From Tannerellaceae bacterium (lineage in GTDB: Bacteria > Bacteroidota > Bacteroidia > Bacteroidales > Tannerellaceae): a DNA stretch of 11,612 nucleotides. How positions within the stretch are numbered: position 1 is the first letter of the stretch; every line of letters begins with the position of its first letter. The position numbers were made by a program, and so were the translations under genes. Under the pieces are notes generated by a model. The model was not told the DNA's origin and made no database searches. It saw nothing but the letters and a program-made list of their open reading frames with translations. The stretch covers positions 1 through 11,612 of the forward strand of contig JAJBTP010000370.1 in the NCBI GenBank assembly GCA_020860805.1, in the 5' to 3' direction. Shown here piece after piece: positions 7,689-11,612 of the stretch.

Positions 7689-8351
7689 TCAATGTATATA
7701 TTGGGAAGGAGACGTTCCGAATTGTTTGGTAAAATGCTTGCGGAAAGTAGCTATATCATTAAAGCTAACCATCTCTGCAACTTCCTGAACAGAATATTTT
7801 TTAGTTAGTAACAGTGTTGCTGCTTTACTCATACGAATACCCCGGATGACCTCTTTAATAGAAAGGTTACTATGCGATTTTATTTTTCTATACAAAGTAG
7901 GTGTACTCATACATAGTTTATCTGCCAGTATATTGACATTGAACTGCGGGTCGTCCAGATAAATCTCTATAATATTAATAACCTGTTGCATAAAATCATC
8001 TTCTCTCGTTTCTTCGTTATCCGGAGTCAGTAATAAAGTACGGGTATAAATCTGTTTTAGTTTTTCACGCTGTTGAATCAGGTGGACGACTTTGGCTTTT
8101 AACAGTTCCGGATTAAACGGTTTCATCAGATAATCATCGGCTCCGCAACGGGTAGCTTCCAGTAAGTCGGCCTCTTCCTGGCGGGCTGTAAGCATAATAA
8201 CCGGAATGTGTGCTGTTTGTGCATGGGTTTTAATAACATGGCAACTCTCAAATCCATCCATCCCCAGCATCATAATATCAGAGATAATCAAATCCGGAAG
8301 CCATTGCAGTGCTTTTTCCACTCCCGCCTCTCCATTTTCCACTTCTTCCAC
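7689..8351 (-). CDS. HTCS C-terminal piece: receiver domain plus AraC-type helix-turn-helix
   Basis: From the first ATG this frame gives 220 residues, but it is open back to 8471, and the missing start of the receiver (KRILIIEYNKDVRSYI) is encoded at about 8333-8425 in the same frame. The ATG at 8351 is therefore inside the domain and is not the natural start. In the 220-residue numbering, Asp25 (LIISDIMML) is the phospho-acceptor, with Thr55 and Lys77 (DDYLMKPF) in their family places. Two receiver positions are unusual: Tyr replaces the second acidic residue of the usual VEDN motif, and Leu29 replaces the proline normally found in DIMMP. The C-terminal 100 residues form an AraC-family DNA-binding domain (two helix-turn-helix units, ending FNDIATFRKHFTKQFGTSPS) that looks intact. 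Whether it is made depends on frameshifting at 8435-8441 or on independent initiation. Confidence 0.7.
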   Translation of the reverse strand: MEEVENGEAGVEKALQWLPDLIISDIMMLGMDGFESCHVIKTHAQTAHIPVIMLTARQEEADLLEATRCGADDYLMKPFNPELLKAKVVHLIQQREKLKQIYTRTLLLTPDNEETREDDFMQQVINIIEIYLDDPQFNVNILADKLCMSTPTLYRKIKSHSNLSIKEVIRGIRMSKAATLLLTKKYSVQEVAEMVSFNDIATFRKHFTKQFGTSPSQYIH

Positions 8352-8407
8352 CAGGTAAGAATTTATAAATATAGAGACAATATACGAACGTACATCTTTA
8401 TTATATT

Positions 8408-11305
8408 CTATGATGAGGATTCGTTTCCCGGTCTGTTTTTTATCACTTCCTGCTGATTTCCTTCCCGTTCTTCAGGCAGGAAAACTCCGTGTTGCCTTTC
8501 CTTCACTGCCAGTGGTTCATATAACTCTTCAGCAAAATGTTCTCTACCCAAAGGTAAATAGACCGAGAAACAACTCCCGTTACCCGGACTACTTTTCAGA
8601 ACAATCCTTCCGTGATGTATATCTACCGTATTTTTGACAATGTGTAAACCAATACCCATACGGGTGGAAAATGAGGGATTCGCTTTTCCGGTAATAAAGG
8701 AATCAAAAATAGATTTCTGTTCTTCTTCTGAAATACCCGGACCATTATCTTTCACTTCAATGCAAACATACGGTTTATCATCTACTACAGTTATCTCTGT
8801 CCGGAGCTGAATATGGCTACCTGGTGGGGTATATTTAAAAGCATTCGAAACCAGATTCATTACGGCTGATTCTATTTTCCTCCTGTCACCCCATACCTGT
8901 ATAGGATTTATACCAGCATCAAAAGAGAAATGATAGGAACCATTCTCCACTATACTTCTGAAAGAAGCAACTATTTTACGAAGTGATAGAAGCAAATCAA
9001 AACTTCCTATCTCCGGCTTCACCTTTCCCGCCTTTATTTTCTGGATATACAATAACTGGTCAACCAAATCAGATAAAGAAGTAGCATGTGTATATATCAA
9101 CATTAACTTATCATAAAGAGAAAACGGTACCGGCTCTTTTTGTATGATTTCCTGCAAAGGAGATTTAATCAGCGTTAAAGGAGTACGCAGTTCATGTGAT
9201 ACCTGTGTAAAAAATGATTCTCTCTCCCGGTTAATCCGTTCCTGGTTTTCTTTTTCCAACCGGGCTATCTCTAATGCATGTTTTAACTGTTTTTCCTGTT
9301 CTTTACGCCTTTTCTTTATGCGTTCCTTATGTATTAAACTCCCGACAAATCCCGACAAACACAGAATAACAAACAAACGGAACCCAAAAGATTGACTCCA
9401 GTGAGGTAATATGGTAATATCCAGAAAAGTTGTTTCACCGGTCGAACCGTCAGCATACAGGCTTTTTACCTCAAAAGAATATTGCCCTGCCGGTAAATTA
9501 GTATAAGAAGCTCTATCACCTTCACTGGCCAGAATCCATTCTGTTTGCCAGGGTAGTAAACGATATGTATATTTCTGAGTGTCGTACTGATAAGAAAAGT
9601 CACTAAAATGCAGGGAGAAATTTTTATTGGCATCCGACAGGGAAATAGAAGATACAAAAGAAATTCCTTTGGAAAGAATCTGTTGGCCATTCACTTTTTC
9701 TCCTATCGCAACGGGTTTATTGTTAACTTCAAGTTGAGTCAGAACTACATTCCCCATTTTATCCGGTTTATTCTTCACTTTATCCGGTTGAAAATAAGTC
9801 AGGTTCCGGTTATTACCCCAGAATAGAAAATCACCAGCCATCAAGCCGGACCGGTTGTTTCCGGAAATATAATAATGATAGAAAATATCCGTTGATTTAC
9901 TATAACGGGTAATACCAGCATGGCTGCCAATCCACACAGAACCCGTACAATCGGTAAGAAGCGAACCAATATAATTATTACACAGTCCTTCTTTGATTGT
10001 ATAAAAGGTAAAAGACATCTCTCCTTCTATCTCCAGGATTCCCAAACCTTCCGTATAACCAATAAAAAGTTCTTCACCGGATGTTGTCAGTGAACGGATA
10101 CTTCTGGAAGCCATTCCGGCTTTGGAGTCAAACCCATCTTCTATTCTACCGGTTTCCGGTTCATATCTGATAATACCGGAAGTAGTGCCCAACCAAAGTA
10201 CACCATTCATCTCTGTAATAGCCCGGATAGTGCCTACAGTACACGCCGGAAAAAAGGTGCCGGTCAAAATATCAAAACGGTATAAACCGTTGTTTGTTCC
10301 TATCCAGAAACGTCCCTGGCTATCCATATATAACGACCAGACAGATAAAATATCTTCTGTAACTTCTTCCCGGATAGTATACTGCTTATATTCGTTTCTT
10401 TTGGTATCATAACAATACAACACGGGTTCATTACACCCAAACCAGATATGGTTCAGGGAATCACTCAGAATACAGTTAACAGTGCCTCCGGACTTGTACA
10501 GGAAAGACTCAAAGTCAATCCTGTTAGATGGAATAAAAGGTTCTTTACTCCGGAGAATACCCTGATGAAAAGTTGCCAGCCAGAGATAGTTATCACCATC
10601 CATTGTCATACCACAAATTTCATTATGTGTATCCTGATAATACGTCTGGAAAAACTGCTTTCGTAAATCTGAGACCAATACTCCTCCCCCATGCGTACCA
10701 ACCCAAACCAAACCCTGTGGGTCATAATACAGACTAATCATCCGTGTTTCCAAATCCCGGTGAATAACCGAATATTGATGATTATAGATTTCCGTACGAT
10801 AACTTACTTGTCCTTCTATAGAATCCGGCTGAAAAAGAGTATATCCATTCCAGGTAACAGACATTACCATGTTATTTGCAAGTTCTGTAACTCCATAGGA
10901 ATCTGTATGAGACAACTTACCGGTAAAATTACAGAACCGTAAATCCTGTGAAGCATCATAATTATACTGTTCAAATAACCCGGTTACCAAATTATATCTG
11001 ACTACTCCATGGATATTCGTTGAAATCCACAAAGCATCCTGTATATAAGAAACATCCTGTACAGGCCAGTTTACATTCTCCCGCCATTGGGCTACAGAAG
11101 ACAAAACTTTTGTTTGCGGGTCAAAAGAATATATATGTGTCCGGGAGGTAATCAAATACAGTAACCCTTCAGGAGACTTACAGAAAGAAAGGTTTCTTCT
11201 TCTGCTGCTGCTAATGAGAAGGAATATACCTGGTGATTTTCCGGTGTCCGGGAATAATATATAAGTGCTCCGGGTTGTAATATCCACACACCATTTTCCC
11301 CACAT
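8408..11305 (-). CDS. HTCS central piece: propeller sensor, Y_Y_Y domain, histidine kinase
   Basis: This 965-codon frame supplies most of the sensor and all of the kinase. Residues 1 to about 42 are probably out of frame with the ancestral protein (they contain the low-complexity SSSRRR run), and homologous sequence begins at SPEGLLYLI. Repeated propeller motifs follow to about 560 (for example LVWVGTHGGGV, HIWFGCNEPV, RFWIGTNNGLYRF). The Y_Y_Y domain lies at about 565-630 (YRLLPWQTEW, NLPAGQYSFEV), a membrane helix at about 640-658, and a Lys/Glu-rich coiled coil at about 660-697. The kinase has His704 in SHELRTPL, an N box at about 817 (NLVSNAFKYTP), G1 near 853 (DNGPGIS) and G2 near 882 (GIGLHIV). 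All catalytic motifs are intact. The frame ends at TAG 8408-8410, just past the kinase and before the receiver, 26 nt beyond a slippery A run. Confidence 0.8.
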   Translation of the reverse strand: MWGKWCVDITTRSTYILFPDTGKSPGIFLLISSSRRRNLSFCKSPEGLLYLITSRTHIYSFDPQTKVLSSVAQWRENVNWPVQDVSYIQDALWISTNIHGVVRYNLVTGLFEQYNYDASQDLRFCNFTGKLSHTDSYGVTELANNMVMSVTWNGYTLFQPDSIEGQVSYRTEIYNHQYSVIHRDLETRMISLYYDPQGLVWVGTHGGGVLVSDLRKQFFQTYYQDTHNEICGMTMDGDNYLWLATFHQGILRSKEPFIPSNRIDFESFLYKSGGTVNCILSDSLNHIWFGCNEPVLYCYDTKRNEYKQYTIREEVTEDILSVWSLYMDSQGRFWIGTNNGLYRFDILTGTFFPACTVGTIRAITEMNGVLWLGTTSGIIRYEPETGRIEDGFDSKAGMASRSIRSLTTSGEELFIGYTEGLGILEIEGEMSFTFYTIKEGLCNNYIGSLLTDCTGSVWIGSHAGITRYSKSTDIFYHYYISGNNRSGLMAGDFLFWGNNRNLTYFQPDKVKNKPDKMGNVVLTQLEVNNKPVAIGEKVNGQQILSKGISFVSSISLSDANKNFSLHFSDFSYQYDTQKYTYRLLPWQTEWILASEGDRASYTNLPAGQYSFEVKSLYADGSTGETTFLDITILPHWSQSFGFRLFVILCLSGFVGSLIHKERIKKRRKEQEKQLKHALEIARLEKENQERINRERESFFTQVSHELRTPLTLIKSPLQEIIQKEPVPFSLYDKLMLIYTHATSLSDLVDQLLYIQKIKAGKVKPEIGSFDLLLSLRKIVASFRSIVENGSYHFSFDAGINPIQVWGDRRKIESAVMNLVSNAFKYTPPGSHIQLRTEITVVDDKPYVCIEVKDNGPGISEEEQKSIFDSFITGKANPSFSTRMGIGLHIVKNTVDIHHGRIVLKSSPGNGSCFSVYLPLGREHFAEELYEPLAVKERQHGVFLPEEREGNQQEVIKNRPGNESSS
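8435..8441 (-). other. A_AAA_AAC slippery heptamer at the kinase/receiver junction
   Basis: In the kinase frame the codons are ATA AAA AAC, so the heptamer A AAA AAC is in the exact X_XXY_YYZ register. A -1 slip there continues as CAG ACC GGG AAA CGA ATC CTC, which is the receiver frame (QTGKRIL). The two frames overlap only from 8471 to 8408, and the heptamer lies within that interval. An SD-like AGGAAG lies about 4 nt upstream; no strong downstream hairpin is seen. A simple loss of one A from an A7 run would create the same arrangement. Confidence 0.35.
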
Positions 11306-11386
11306 GGCAGTATACCTTTGTTAGCATCCTGTGCAACTCTGCTACCTTCCGGAAAATGAACAGGAATAAACAGTTCTGTAGTCCGG

Positions 11387-11612
11387 TCAAAACAAATATA
11401 TCCTACCTCCGCCTAAAAGCCATAATACGCCCGAATTATCTTCTGTAATAGAAGTAATATATAAGGCAGCTTCTTCTATAGTAAAGTTTTTCATCACTTT
11501 CCCGTCAAAACGGCTCGGGCCATTTTCTGTCCCGAACCACATAAACCCTTCTCTATCTTTATAAATAGCGTGTACCGTATTATCCGCCAAACCCTCCTGC
11601 ATGGTATAACGT
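11387..11612 (-). CDS. HTCS N-terminal piece (partial): first propeller blades
   Basis: The frame is open to the window edge and ends at TGA 11387-11389. The preceding codons (Arg-Tyr-Thr before the Met at 11602) continue the same protein, so the Met is probably internal, and the signal peptide and true start should lie to the right of the window. The text MQEGLADNTVHAIYKDREG followed by FMWFGTENGPSRFDGK is the classic opening of an HTCS sensor (usually DGLSxNxVxxIxxDxxGFxWFGTxxGLxRFDG). One more blade, ITEDNSGVLWLLGGG, follows before the frame breaks at a T4 run. On its own this piece would be a short non-functional peptide. Confidence 0.75.
   Translation of the reverse strand, partial: RYTMQEGLADNTVHAIYKDREGFMWFGTENGPSRFDGKVMKNFTIEEAALYITSITEDNSGVLWLLGGGRIYLF

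Larger units (their letters stand above)
7689..11612 (-). pseudogene. Hybrid two-component system sensor/regulator (HTCS), frame-interrupted, 5' end outside window
   Basis: One ancestral gene covers this whole stretch: two-propeller periplasmic sensor, Y_Y_Y domain, membrane helix, histidine kinase, receiver and AraC-type DNA-binding domain in a single protein, the Bacteroidetes HTCS layout that senses glycan fragments and activates nearby glycan-use genes. The frame is broken at three places. At plus-strand 11389-11392 a T4 run replaces the T3 that would read IYLFDRTTELF. At 11173-11176 a duplicated TC replaces the single TC that would read FLSVSPEGLLYL. At 8436-8441 an A6 run sits where A7 would join kinase to receiver (VIKKQTGKRILI). 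Between the first two breaks the middle frame reads FDRTTELFIPVHFPEG through to ETFLSV, giving about 71 residues of propeller with no start codon of their own. Reversing all three yields a protein of about 1300 residues within the window. Decay, slipped-strand phase switching, or assembly error could each explain this; decay is favoured by receiver-domain substitutions. The three pieces are listed separately. Confidence 0.75.

Noticed and set aside
8333..8351. The ATG at 8351 as the genuine start of a stand-alone response regulator
   Set aside because: The same frame encodes the first strand of the receiver upstream (KRILIIEYNKD) without an ATG. Starting at 8351 would remove the acidic pocket.
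10122..10412. Several plus-strand frames of 70-96 codons opposite the HTCS sensor
   Set aside because: All lie opposite a recognisable propeller domain and show no protein-like motifs.
1..11612. CRISPR array, tRNA/rRNA genes, insertion sequence, phage or transposase genes
   Set aside because: I looked for regularly spaced repeats, cloverleaf-like blocks and transposase/integrase motifs and saw none.

Overview
The window looks like a chromosomal segment from a gut-type Bacteroidales bacterium (Bacteroides/Parabacteroides-like). Three things point there: a hybrid two-component system with a two-propeller sensor, an AraC-type output domain and the usual Bacteroidetes layout; secreted GH20 and GH2 enzymes; and promoters of the TTTG / TAnnTTTG type with no clear Shine-Dalgarno sequences. 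I cannot name the species from sequence alone.

Layout. Bases 1-369 are a leader region with a possible -7 element and one doubtful small ORF. Serine hydroxymethyltransferase (glyA, 370-1650, +) follows and ends at a strong hairpin terminator. Next is a secreted, probably lipid-anchored beta-N-acetylhexosaminidase of family GH20 with a C-terminal PA14-like domain (1773-4115, +), which has its own promoter and its own intrinsic terminator. Then comes a LacZ-type GH2 beta-galactosidase with a signal peptide (4227-7319, +). The gap 7320-7688 holds a cluster of three hairpins and an undescribed 3' gene remnant on the plus strand. From 7689 to the right edge, on the minus strand, lies one long hybrid two-component sensor/regulator (HTCS). 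It converges on the GH2 gene and its 5' end is outside the window.

Function. glyA is housekeeping and seems unrelated to the rest. The GH20 and GH2 enzymes together could remove terminal HexNAc and beta-galactose from host or dietary glycans (LacNAc-type, mucin or milk oligosaccharides). That is an inference; no SusC/SusD transporter pair is visible here. HTCS proteins usually sense an oligosaccharide in the periplasm and switch on a neighbouring glycan-use locus, so this one may have served these enzymes or genes to the right of the window.

Main oddity. The HTCS reading frame is interrupted three times, each time at a short simple repeat: a T3-to-T4 change, a duplicated TC, and A6 where A7 would keep frame. 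Undoing these three gives a continuous, family-like protein. The receiver domain also lacks one conserved acidic residue and the conserved proline after the phospho-acceptor, so decay is the simplest reading. However, the third break, between kinase and receiver, is an exact A_AAA_AAC heptamer in the register needed for -1 ribosomal frameshifting into the receiver frame. That leaves regulated frameshifting or transcriptional slippage as a minority alternative.
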